A stretch of DNA of 64,000 bases from Ooceraea biroi (taxonomy: Eukaryota > Arthropoda > Insecta > Hymenoptera > Formicidae). The notes below the pieces were generated by a model. It made no database searches. It was given only the letters and a program-made list of their open reading frames with translations, and was not told the origin of the DNA. A program made the translations under genes and the position numbers. This document shows positions 13,557 through 25,510 of this stretch, piece after piece. Numbering within the stretch: position 1 is the stretch's first letter; each line of letters starts with the position of its first letter. Location of the stretch: the NCBI RefSeq assembly GCF_003672135.1, contig NC_039508.1, positions 16,379,945 through 16,443,944 of the forward strand, given 5' to 3'.

Positions 13557-16500
13557 GTGAGTAACTTTCTCTTGCTTGTCGCTTCTTTCCTCATTTTTGT
13601 ATTTCTGACATACGCGGTTCGATGAAATCGATGGCGTCAGAATGGCAAATTTTGATCGGATATGATTAGATTTTATTTTCTGAAGCATTTAGAGCTTCCA
13701 GCCAGTGGTACATGTCTGTCTAATCGAATTTTTGGGACGAGATGGTTATTCGATATAAATATCACAGCTGAGAAAAGATAAATAGATCTTGCAATAAAAA
13801 TTTATGAAAGATCGTAAAATTGTTTTTATGTATAAAATAAAGTTGAGACAGTGTTGTTGTATTGTCATTGTTTCCTTTAAAGAATCGATTCGAGGAAATT
13901 TATATATATTGAATATAAATGCTAAATACTTTTATAAGAATTTTCACAGAGAAGGGAGATGTGAACGTATGGAAAACGTCGCGACCGCGGCTTAAAATAC
14001 GACGACTGCAAATACGTAAAAATGAGCGAATCGATAACTGCAACACGTTACATCTACCACGTCTACCGTATTTTCCAATGTGCAGAGTTCATTCAGCGTT
14101 CTCTAACGTGTCTCTGCGATGTTCTTTCTGAGAAATATGACGAAGCTGATGAAATATTTAAAGTTACGCGACAGAATATTAATATTAATATTCAATACTC
14201 TGTAATTATATAATTTACACAAAACAAAAATAAATTTTTGTTACAATTCTTTTATAATAGAACCTTAAGACTCATTATATCATTAAATAAGACTGAATAT
14301 AATTAGAATCTCTCGATATATCTCGATATATTTGTGAATAATAGAAAGCGTTAAATAAATTTGTGTATTTCGTAATACATCTGGAAAGCAAGAAATTTTC
14401 AAAAAGCTTACAAGAAGCAAATATTTGTAATTTTTAGAGAATTTTGTATACATGTAGTATTAAATAATATAAGAATTAGTCAAAAATTACACTTAATTGT
14501 CGTAATATCGACTAATAGGCTAATAGAGTTAGTTAAAAGTCCGCGTGTTTAACTTCTTTTGAGAATTAGCGCAGCCACACAACTGTTCGTAGTAAATGAT
14601 GTAATGCGATCGTTGTAAAGAATTATTCTAACAAAAGACGCCATAGTGTCTAACGGATATTCCAAAACGTGAAAAGATACCAGGTGTTGGCGACGTTCCG
14701 CGAACTATATATCTTTGATCACACGGGTATGCATGTAATTGAACCCTTTGGAACCTGTCTTTTTTCTAGTGCGTATTCCTCCATAATACACCTTAACTTT
14801 GAAGTCATTAACTATTGCAATATCCACGTAATCTCTGTGTAAAATAATACACGAATAATTAATTGGACGTAAGAAAAGAATTTATTTAAGAAGCACAACG
14901 TACCATTCCAACAATTCGGCTAAGAAATTGTGATATTCTCACTGGTCGCATATTAAATTGGTCTCACTCAAAGGCCTGTAACTAAATCTATAATATTATC
15001 CAATCGTCGAATTAAAATGATCAGTCGGACAAAACTAGCGCCAGAATGAATATTTTAACACTGAGCAGATAACGAAGTACATTGTGTGAAAGCAGACTTA
15101 TTATTATATCAAATTTTACCAAAACTCAAGTCATCCTTCCTATTTTCGATTAGATCAGTCGCGAAAGCAATTAATTATTCATCAGTTTCTCTCTTCCTCT
15201 TTTACTGAATCTATCTATAACTATCTAGCAAATCCACTAATTGTTCTATACAAGTTTGTTTATACAATCTTAACTGCAATCCATACAGGTTTCGGTGTGC
15301 CGCTCGGTTTGTACAGCGCTTGGCTACCGATGCGGATGTACGGCGGCGGTGCGTCCGGCGTCCCGATGCTGCCGCCGCAGCATCCATCCGCCGGCTATCC
15401 GGCTCATCCGGAGCTGCATCAGAGCCGACTGCCACAGCCTACAGCACCGTCGTCTGGTCATCCTCAGGGTTACTATTCGCTCGACGGTTGTCGTCGCGCC
15501 GCGAGTCAACGCGCGCCGAGCAGCTTCACCGACAGCGAGGACGAGGATGGCAGCGTCGGCTCGCCGGTGTCACCTGCTCACGACCTCTCCAAGTCGCGAC
15601 ACGGTGAGGAATTTAATTAATTCATTTCTAACGGATACTTTCTAAGACGACACAAGAATCTATTTTCGACAGTGTCCATCTTTGAATTCTCTGAAGCACA
15701 GGATTTTACAAGAAAAAAATTCCTTGCTGCACAGAAATTTTATTTTTATAAAATGTGACAAGATAGATTTTATTTTAATTATTTGGAATACAAAATTACA
15801 CAAAATAATAAAAATAAAAATAAATTTCACTTATGTAAAATATATATACTATATTAAATAGGTGGAACTTTAAACTTCTGTGCTTCTAGTAATTTCACGA
15901 TTTAAAAGTGGTATAAATAATATCTCACCATGCATCTCACTTTCAAGCACATTTTTCATATCACTATGCTTCAAAGAGTTAATACTCGCAGATGTTCGAA
16001 AGCAATATGCGTGTGTACGGCTGAACTAATAGGTTGTCTTGATCTAGATTATGTTAGGCAAAACATTTTCTTCGATGGCTTTCAATGCGGATTGTTAAGA
16101 TTACCTTGAAGTCGCTGCTAAGAAAAAAAGTCGAGTCGAGTTCAAGGGATTAATAATAAATATCCAGCAAATGAGTGCCATATTTACCATTGAGTACCTA
16201 TACGTTGCAGATATTTTGAGAAGCGCATTTCTTGAAAATTAATAAGACAAAAACGTGAATATTGTGAGGAACGTGGATTTGAATAAACATAAAAAAAGCG
16301 CACATTGATAATGCAGTACAACTGGTTACATCAGGTTATATAATCCAAAGTTAGTGTCAACTATATCGCTTTATAAATGCAGAGTGCTATGAATATAAAA
16401 TATATAGCAACGAGTACTATGGAACGCTTATGGAACATTTGCTAATATCTTGATCGCTTACCGCAAGTTTTTAAACGGTATCTATCTATTATTTAACGAG

Positions 16501-19500
16501 AAAAACTATTGAATCGTAAGATGTTTATAATTAAGTATCAGCAAAATGTGTAAACTAAATGTGCTCGATATTACTGCATCGAAGTGATAGCTATTGAAAG
16601 AATTAGCATAGTGATCTACTCGTTCAATCGCGAAATCGGTAGAAATCGGCGGGTCCGGCTATCGATTCTTTAGCAATTCCGGTGGCGTGTCCTCGGTCAC
16701 GATCGCAGACGTTGACGATCGACCGCAAAGGATCGAGATGTACGGTAGCGTGCATAAATTGTCGCACTCCCCCGTGGCCCGATCTCACCCTATGTGTGTT
16801 AAGCGTGCATGCGAGTATGCAGTGATCTCTTCAGATAACTCCTGATCGAAGTTTTAATGTCCTCGAGAAAACGACGTACTTGTCTTTGTATTCATATTGA
16901 ATATCTCTCGTATTATCCATGTTTCTGATAACAATAACTTAAAAATAACGTCAAGTTGTATAAAATATTGTACACTAGATAAATCCAAGTAAAAATATGT
17001 AATAGCAATAAAAGGAGATGTTTTATTCGTCGTTTTGTTACGATATTTACTGAAGATTACATTTTTTATTAAAATAATCTTTTATTATTAACATTAATTT
17101 ATTATTAATACAATCTCTTATTAATAACATTAAAATAATACGTTATTAAAATTATACATAGGAAGGCATGGTTATAATGGAGATACTTATAAAGAATAAA
17201 AAGAATTTTTTTTTAAGGATGTTTTGTGAATTTCCATCATATGTCGTAGACGCGCTACCGTTCGATCGCCGAAAGTCGAAGGATACGTGATCGCCGATCA
17301 CGTATTTCCGTGGGGACAATTCCGATGGTGTACGGGCGCGCGCATTTATTCGTGGCCGGACACACTTTTTATTGATGTACCGCCGACTGACGGCAATTTC
17401 GTATGCGAGACGAAATGGCTTCGGAGAACCTGTCATCGGTCATTTATGACGCACCATGCCGAACCGGTACGTCGATCGTCACGGCGCGCCGCGACGAGGT
17501 GCGATCGCGACGTTCTACGAATTCGTCGTGATCCACCTACGTGTGGGCATTGCGTCCTCGCAATACGTAGATTACCGATCCTGATTCTACCAAGGAGGCA
17601 TGGAAAGAAGTCAGAAGGATTCAGAGACTCTGAATGCGAGTCTGAAATCGGTTTCGATTTGATCCGTGCTTTAACGATTTCGCAATTGAATTGTCAATTC
17701 GCGAGTCAGGTCTGCAGTTTAATAGTTTGCTTAATATATTTTTTCTAATTTCGAGCAGCTTGGAATACTGATTCAAAAATATAAGATAACTTGAAATTAA
17801 AAATTTTATAATTTCATATCTAGCGGAACATGAATTGTAAAATGCTTTGTATATATAATTCAAGGATTTTACTTTCTGAAGCCAGTAATGAGCGTATGTA
17901 TAATATATTATGTGACGGAAGTTCTGAAATTAAATTATAACACGTAACATTCTGCTCAAGAAAATCAAATTTCAATCATAATTTTATATATTTATTGATT
18001 GTGAGCAGATAACTTATAATATAATCTGATATCTAAAATAATGTAAAGTAATACAAGTAGCACAGAATAATTGTTATAATACTATGAATCAATAATAGAA
18101 ATAGATAATCGACATGTATTAAGCTGAATGATAGACTTAACACATGGTGTTTAGCGCGATCGGGTATGCATTGCGCATGCTATTTCCGCATAGAATCGGT
18201 TTTATTCTTGATCAGTGATGAATTTTTACACCGTCTACAAGCGAGCAGTTATTTTAATGCGATCGTCGATCGAGACGATGCGTCATAAATACACAAGGGT
18301 ACAGCCAAGAAGATCTTATCGATTGTTGGAGCTATTATCCAATGACTGGATGTTAAAAATAGTTCTTTTTTTTGCATTGTCTAAGACCTTCGAATTTTTC
18401 GATTGCACAGCCACATGGAACGTCGTGACCGGATGTGTGTTAAATTCTGTTATTTATAAAAGTAACTCGCGTTAAAATAATTTTTATTCTCCAATTTCTA
18501 GGTTCATAAAAAGAATATTGTCACAGTTTCCAAGATCTAGCTGAATAAGAAAGATCTCGACGTGATTTTTTCAAATATCCTGATTAATTATTATCGTACA
18601 ATTAAATGATTAACACCATTAAAGAGATCAGTGTTTTAAATATTAGATTTTGGACTTAATTATCGGAGAGCACAAAAATATTGAATTTGCCAGCGTCGCA
18701 TTGATATATCGGAAATTGGATTAGTAACGGATAGGTAGATGCTACGAAATGAGTCTCGCGAATTCATCAGCGAATTATTAATCGTTGGCCCAGATGCGAC
18801 ACGGCGGGAAGTGTGTTAACGGCGTTTTCATCGTGAGGACACGAAAGCTGGTTACATGAATCGGAAATGTGGAAGAGTCGAGCGAAGCTTTTGGCTACGT
18901 ATGCAAAATTTAGAGTTCCATTCACGGCATGCGGAACGATTCGATTCGCCGTTGCTTCGGGTCGAATTGAATGATCGTTCATAAAATCTTGTTTTGTCTC
19001 GTTTATTGAAAAAAGAATATAGATTTGCTGGTAAATAAAGTTTCTTTTAAACGGTAAATTGAATTGTGTCGCGTGGTGCAGAACTAAGCGACATTTGCGA
19101 GCATGAAAGCATAAAACTGTGTCCAGATATGGCTAAAAGCCATTTGTGAATATTTTTCAGGATTAAATTCATTTCAACATCTGACAAACCGTTTCATTTT
19201 TTCCGATATTTCGCGACATTTTATAGTTATCTCGATACTGTTACCATTATTCCATCTCGCAGCAAATGATATTATAATTATTCGATATTAATTTCTGTAA
19301 CTTGTTTAAAATCACGGAGAACACAACAGAATCCGAGGTATTCGTGACTTATTTCGACTGTTAGATAGTTTCAACGAGTCGAGACATTTCGAAATTTTAC
19401 TCACTTCGATTTCCACACGAAACAATTTCGCGTTATTAATCTCCATTTGCAGCGAGACCAGACGTGCTAATTGCGCCGTGCTAATCACTGTAATTGTTTA

Positions 19501-22500
19501 TTTCCGCGCCGTATTCGGATCTAATTCGACGACGTTTAAACAGCACGCGAAAAGGTAATCGTCGAATGCCACTTGAATTTTAATCACACCCACCGATCTT
19601 GCTGCGGAAAGCCGATTAGCGTATCGCGCGTCGGCTGAACGGAAGGATCATATTTCGCCTTGGCATGTGAGACGAAAGGTCCTTTTAGATCGTGCCATTC
19701 GTCATTCATAGCCATCAGGACGACGACCGGGATGAAAGCGATTATATGAAAGACCGGCTCCGAAACCGATAACAAAGTGGCTGTCGCATCGCCGTGAATG
19801 GAAGCCCGTCAATTCTGCAGTTACCGCCGCCGGTGCCGGTGAACATGGCGTGATATTTATAATGCCTGGCGCTGCAGAATTAAAGATACAACCCGTATAA
19901 TCTGGACTATAATCGCCCGCGCCGGCGACTCGACGATTTGGCAATTAGCCATACAGCATTAATTACACAGGTGACAGTTATAAAGAAAGTTCGTCGATAA
20001 ATGTTACGTAATCAGATAGAATACCCGAAATAAGTGTCGCTCTTCGCGATTCGCGACTTGAAACACTCGCTTATTCAATTCTCTTCTTTTCTGCTCGCTT
20101 TAATTGAAGATCTTGAAAAATGATTGATCTCCTATTTCTGAATGATCATCGACATCATCGATACATCGAAACTCTTAGATCGACGAAGCTCCGCACACGC
20201 ATTATCTTAATATTATCAGTTGTAGTTTACGTTTTTTGCGTTTTTTTAAATATTTTGATATTGTTGCACATAAGAATAATACGGACAAATGACATTTTCT
20301 TCGCGACATGCGGTGGGATACACGCGGAGGTAGAAGGAGAGAATAAGACAGCGCCTGAACCGGCACTTCGCTATATCGATCGTCGCAGTGCCCGGCAACG
20401 TCATCGTGCGGCACAAGCTGGCAGGGCGACCGTTAATAAGCTCGATTGAAATTTCATGTCGCATACCCAAAAATACACTCACGGAGTCATACACGAGCGG
20501 GCGAATGAGCGCTTCCTCCGACCCGATCCCGATAATTGCTTCCGGCGAGGCACACTGATCGATCGCGCCGGGTGCTATATCGGGCCACGATCGAGCAAAT
20601 TATTCGCGAACGAGGTCGCGGATCTCGTCCGCCACCTTCACATTTAATAAGCCGGTCATTTTTCTCGCACGGCCGCAGGACCGCGCATGGGAATATCGGA
20701 ATCCTCGTCGCCAAGTGGCGAAAATAGCGGTGAGAGACACGGGGGTGTAAAAATACCGTACACGCGCGAAAAGGATGCGATGGATTATATTTACGTGCTA
20801 ATATTTATGCGATGATTGTACTACACGGAATCAGCCACGCTTTTTCATACTCCTCAACGCCAGATTTGCCTTTATTAATTCTAGACGCGCTGAAAAGACG
20901 CTGCATACGCCACGATTACAATGGAACTCGCGAGTGATTGTATCTTACACAGGAGGACCACAGATGCATAAATTTTTCCCCGCCACTTAGTGGCCCGTGC
21001 TTGCGGCCGAATGAGAGCGCTCGACCCTCGCGCTTTTTTTTGCTTTTCCCGCAGTTTCCCGGCCGGTGAATTTTCGTTATTCATTGCCCGAATACGGAGA
21101 GCGCGCGGCGCGTCCAACACGATATGGGAGGATCGTATCTTGCTCCGTGAAGGACCGCGCCGCACTTGTCGCGGAAAAAAAAGAACGGTGCCCTTGATAA
21201 CGACGGTACCGAGATTGGCACGGTTCTGCCAATCCATCGTGAAACCCCGCGTCATTATGCTTGACGATACGTTCGAGGTGATTCGTTTAATTTCACTAAT
21301 GTATATTTATTGTGATTCCTGAATTGCATCGATAAAATTAAAATTGAAGTAATTGAAGTAAGAATCAATAGATTTAATGAAAGATTTAAATTAGAAAGGT
21401 GAAGAATACGATTATTATATATGAAGGGTCAATATTTTAATACGTTGCAGGTAGATAGCGATATCTTTTCTTAGAATAAAATCGATAAGGACGCAATGAT
21501 CTAATTAATCTATTGCGTTTTTTGTAATTGATAGGTAAATTTGCTACTTATAATGGATGGATGAGCAAATTAAAGTATCCTCTGTAAATGGCATAGTAAT
21601 TAAATAAAAAGCAATTGTGCGAGAAAGAAAGAAAGAAATATAGACAGACATGTCTCTTGCAACATAACCGATTTTGCATCGCCTTCCACTGCTCGCTAAG
21701 AGTCGAATTACCGGTATCAAGCAGGCAAAACTGTCGATTCCAATGTCGTGTTGAAGTTTCGGGTTATAGCCTTGTTCCAATAACTCTATTCGCTGCAGAA
21801 GTGTGCCTTGAAAGCATCGCAAAGCTGGCTGGGGTCCGGTAAACGAGGATGTAACGACGTCGTTCTCGCGGATCGATCGATCTCGCACGTTCGATTCTGC
21901 CGCGAAGTGTAAAGACCGGGGACAACGTCCCGTGTACGCTCGCGGAAGCGTTTCGCTCGCCTAATCGAAACCCTCTGAATAAGTCAGCGACGTGGACGGT
22001 GCATCAAACCGGCGTGGTGGAAAGTTGCAGGCTACCATAAATGCGCACACGGTTGTCCGATCCGCGAACTTCGGGATAAGAAAGACGCGAATCGCGGCCG
22101 ATGAATAAGTCAGGCTGACCATAGCCGAGTTGACCGTTGACAACGAACTTTATCAGGAAATATAATGCGACCCGCAAATAACAACCCGACTCCCTTGATC
22201 ATGCTAGCGAACCATGTTGCGGTGGGAAAACTTGTGCGAATCACGTGCGGTTGCTCACTCGAGGAGACCCAGCGAGGAGAACTCGCGATATCTCTATTTA
22301 TACGTTTCAGAGAGAGATGCATAATGTACGCGTTTTGATGTCTGCGTTCTGCGTTTACCTGAGCTAGTGATGTGACATGTAACTTTCCTGCTCTTCCAAA
22401 TTAGACAAATTTACGAATTTTAGCTTTAATTATTATTTCGATGGGTTAAAACTATTTATTTATTTATTCTCGCGTAAAAAGATAAACGAATAAGATCGAA

Positions 22501-24657
22501 TAACAACATGATTCGCGTCTCGTTTATAGATCCCTGAAATAACATGTGTTTGAAATATCACACAAGTAGCAGAGTTCTTTCTTTTCATGTCAAACTTTCT
22601 TTCAATATTTCCGATTTGAGAAGAGCAAAATAGTCACTTGATTTCTTATACATAAAATCTATATCCTATACTTATTATGTTTGAAAAACAATCTTCGACG
22701 AACGTTTCTCTTACGGACGTTTATTGACATGAATTTTCATTCTAGTCAATCGTCGAAGCATTGGTCAGCCGAGGCATTCGGACGATGCTGTATAACCGCA
22801 CTGTAAGAATAATTTTCAATAAATAATGTCTAGCGGAGTCATCAAACTCCGTGGTAACTTTGTTTTGTATTCCGGTGCATATTGCATGTCGCGCTCGGCT
22901 GCCTCGCAGATGAAGGAAAAAAAACGTTATATAGAAAATTACGGACGGGAAAACGTCGCTGACGATCGAAGAGCGCAACTTTTATGAAGGGACGACCAAT
23001 CTGCTACGCATATTAAATAGCCGGCAGGCTATACATACCGTTGCGATGTACTCTCGAAAGCGATAAACTCCGTTGATGACTTAATGCCGCTACGTTTATC
23101 GTGGATTTCAACCCTTGGAACGGTGTATTTTTAACTTGTTTCGTTTGCCCATTATATTTGCTAGATGCGGAATCATTTATTACTTCCTCTTACACAGTTA
23201 ATTCGCAGATGCGATGTCTCGATTTAAAATTACATCACAACGAACGGACCTAGTATAATTCCGTCACTGACGGAATTTTAATCTTACATTGTTGCGCGCA
23301 GATATAGATTTAAACCGATAAAAAACTTCTCTTTAAAAAGATCAAAGTTTGCAAACCAGATATTCGAAAAATGTTGCAACAGTGTCATAATCATATTTCT
23401 CGAGTTTTAATAGCAAAAGTTTTTATAAGCAACATCTTTTCAAGCTTCCGAATATCTTCGACAGATGTTTCATAATCACCCCCGTGTTTCAGGATCTGAG
23501 AACGGTCGTGCATCAGCCGAGAGTGACGATGAGGGTGGCGGGGCCGCGGGTTCCGGCGAGGGTCACGACGTCTCCGACGGCGTCAGTGGCGTCGGTAGCG
23601 TCGCCACGAGTCATAGTGGTCCTCTAGAGAACGGGCAGAATTCGTCAGCTTCGAATGCCGGTGGCAACAAGGCCCGCCGACGACGCACCGCGTTCACGTC
23701 GGAACAGCTGCTGGAGTTGGAGCGCGAGTTCCATGCGAAGAAGTACCTGAGCCTGACAGAACGTTCGCACATAGCGCACGCATTGAAACTGTCGGAAGTG
23801 CAGGTGAGAACGGAATACGGACAATGCTCTATAGGCTTAACGCTCGATACTAAAATTAGCAATCTGGAATTCTGGAAAGATGAACGATTAAATTAAAATG
23901 AATTCGTAGAAACAAATTTCGCAAATTTCGAGAATCCGTTTGGAAAAACCTTAAAAATAATTCGTGATTATTTGAGAAATTAAAAGAGGAGATATACATG
24001 TTATAATGTTGTACAATTGAATTTCTCTTAAATGTACTCTGATGACTCCATTTACTAAGCGATAACATGTGTGCGATCGATTTTTAAATATTTTCTCCGC
24101 GAACTTTTCACGAAACTTCTTTGTGTCATTACGACGTATCGAGAAAACTCGCACGTAGCTTTAAAATCAATGACACGATTCTGGCGCAGGTGAAGATCTG
24201 GTTCCAGAACCGGCGTGCCAAATGGAAGCGGGTGAAGGCCGGACTGAGCGGCGGCGGTGTCGGCGTCGGTTCGGCGGCGGCGGCGGCCATGACGTCCTCC
24301 GGTGCTTCTCGTCACAATGGTGCCTCGAGTCAGCACACCGGCTCCGGCACCAGGATCGTCGTGCCGATACCGGTGCACGTGAGCCGTTTGGCGGTCAGAT
24401 CGCACCATCATCACCTGGAGAAGTGCGCGAGGGCGCCGCGTGCGAGACCGACGCCACCCTCGGGAGAGGGTGGGTCCTCGGGTGCATCTTCGATGTTGAG
24501 CGATGCCCTGGGACTGGTGAATTCGTCAGTGAGCCTGACCGGCCAGGTGCAGCCACCTCTCGGCGCCGGTATGGGGGTGGAGATCGGGGTCGGGGGTGGT
24601 TTGAGGGCTTTTGCGGTACCGGCGCATCGGGCTGGTCTCGGGTCCTCCGGGAGGTAG
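13271..24657 (+). CDS. unpg: GBX-family homeobox transcription factor, unplugged orthologue (whole CDS, 4 exons)
   Basis: Spliced CDS: 13271-13556, 15289-15603, 23493-23803 and 24190-24657, total 1380 nt and 459 aa. All introns are GT-AG and the phases agree (1, 1, 0). The homeodomain spans residues 261-320, with Arg5, Trp48, Phe49, Gln50, Asn51 and Arg53 at their canonical positions. Its helix-3 block, VKIWFQNRRAKWKRVKAG, is the GBX/unplugged signature. Residues 37-43 (FTIESLI) fit an eh1-like Groucho-binding motif, present near the N-terminus of GBX proteins. An acidic Ser/Asp segment and a Gly/Ser/Ala-rich linker precede and follow the homeodomain. The protein should be a nuclear DNA-binding regulator. 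In Drosophila unpg acts in the deutocerebral brain boundary region and in tracheal branches. The start is the first ATG after an in-frame stop at 13205-13207. Orthology is firm from the homeodomain; the expression role is inferred from relatives. Confidence 0.93.
13557..15288 (+). other. unpg: unplugged intron 1
   Basis: A GT-AG intron of 1732 bp in phase 1, AT-rich. The donor is GTGAGT and the acceptor CCATACAG. A short tandem duplication of TCTCGATATA sits at 14311-14330. No RNA gene or mobile element was recognised inside. Confidence 0.8.
15289..15603 (+). CDS. unpg: unplugged coding exon 2
   Basis: It encodes residues 97-200 with split codons at both ends (Ser96, Gly201). It is rich in Pro, Gly, His, Met and Tyr, then has an acidic TDSEDEDGSVGSP segment and DLSKS. 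Such low-complexity regions are typical of the part of GBX proteins before the homeodomain. The donor is GTGAGG and the preceding acceptor is good. Three frames are open across this GC-rich exon; only this one matches the phases of exons 1 and 3. Confidence 0.87.
15604..23492 (+). other. unpg: unplugged intron 2, 7.9 kb
   Basis: A GT-AG intron in phase 1, by far the longest of the gene. It is mostly AT-rich with several GC-richer islands (about 17.2-17.6, 19.5-19.95, 20.3-20.75, 20.95-21.25 and 21.85-22.3 kb). The longest internal frame, 17287-17748 +, matches no family. A GAAA repeat lies at 21622-21639. Large introns of developmental homeobox genes often hold enhancers, and the islands are candidates, but no defined motif cluster was identified. 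Confidence 0.7.
23493..23803 (+). CDS. unpg: unplugged coding exon 3 (homeodomain helices 1-2)
   Basis: It encodes residues 202-304: a Gly/Ser-rich linker, then homeodomain positions 1-44 including the basic N-terminal arm (four Arg) and helices 1 and 2 (EQLLELEREFH, LTERSHIAHALKLSEVQ). It ends in phase 0 exactly between homeodomain positions 44 and 45, a position where many homeobox genes carry an intron. The acceptor is CGTGTTTCAG and the donor GTGAGA. Confidence 0.93.
23804..24189 (+). other. unpg: unplugged intron 3 splitting the homeodomain
   Basis: A phase-0 GT-AG intron of 386 bp between homeodomain codons 44 and 45, AT-rich. Nothing else is seen in it. Confidence 0.88.
24190..24657 (+). 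CDS. unpg: unplugged coding exon 4 (homeodomain helix 3, C-terminus)
   Basis: It encodes residues 305-459. Homeodomain positions 45-60 form recognition helix 3. They are followed by a Gly/Val/Ala-rich stretch with a five-alanine run, a Ser/Thr region, a four-histidine cluster and a Gly-rich tail ending in SSGR and a TAG stop at 24655-24657. The tail beyond the homeodomain is low complexity and likely to vary between species. Minus-strand frames open over this exon are shadows. Confidence 0.92.
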   Translation: MKIWFQNRRAKWKRVKAGLSGGGVGVGSAAAAAMTSSGASRHNGASSQHTGSGTRIVVPIPVHVSRLAVRSHHHHLEKCARAPRARPTPPSGEGGSSGASSMLSDALGLVNSSVSLTGQVQPPLGAGMGVEIGVGGGLRAFAVPAHRAGLGSSGR

Positions 24658-25510
24658 TGAATGTAGTGAATAATGGACCTGGATGTGACTGATACGATGA
24701 GACGTGAACGGAAACGATAAGGGTAGATCGATAATCGGTGTAGGACGCGTGGCAAAATGGAGGCAGATCGATCGCTGAGACTACGTGAAATGTAGAAGAA
24801 GAATTTTTATATCCATGTTGACTATATGATAATAGTTGAATATCTAAAATCAGTGACAGATTGAGAGCATTCTGGCAATATAAAGCTTCTTCAGACAAAT
24901 AGATCAGATAATTCTATTTTTTCCTCTGTTTCATGTAATTTTTGATAAAACATTTTGAAGCATGCTCTTTGAATTGACATTAATGATGCAAACGAATACA
25001 GTTTGCCAATAACAGCACGAAAGTTTTCTTCTGATATTTGACTGCATTTAAGATATCTCTTTAAGTAGTTTTAGCAAGCTACTGTTGTTTTTCTCGATCT
25101 TCTATTTCTATTACAGTGAGATTTAGCTTTTCTAAGCTTGAAAGCCACTTGAACAATGTATCTCGAGCGCTCGATCCTTCTCCGAAATGGAAGAGTTTTG
25201 TAATGCACACTGTAAATAGCGAGTCCTAGAAATTTGTAAATACACACGTACACTACGTAGACAGTAACTCCGCATAAGCATCGTAGCTCGTACTTGTAGA
25301 TAGTTTGCGTTAAGCAATGAGTTTCAGTCCGGGAGGCAACTATTACGTGGCGGCAATATCGTGTATCGATCTGCCGTGCGATCATCGCAGCTGCATTACA
25401 CCGGCGAAACGCTACAACGAGGCGGAAGCGCACAAAATGTCGGTCTATAGACTTGCATACGTTGTAATATCGTGTCGGCAATAAAATGTGCGACTGTAAT
25501 CCGAAATGTC
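24658..25510 (+). other. unpg: Probable unplugged 3' UTR
   Basis: AT-rich sequence follows the stop. The first good AATAAA in a plausible setting is at 25480-25485, followed by GT-rich sequence, giving a 3' UTR of roughly 0.85 kb. This is inferred from the signal only, and other sites may be used. Confidence 0.4.

Noticed and set aside
17287..17748. 153-codon + frame inside unplugged intron 2
   Set aside because: No recognisable domain, on the same strand within a proven intron, and covering a GC-rich island. Chance is likely.
24055..24898. Minus-strand frames over unplugged exon 4 (119 and 167 codons)
   Set aside because: Antisense shadows of a GC-rich homeobox exon whose + strand reading is a conserved homeodomain.
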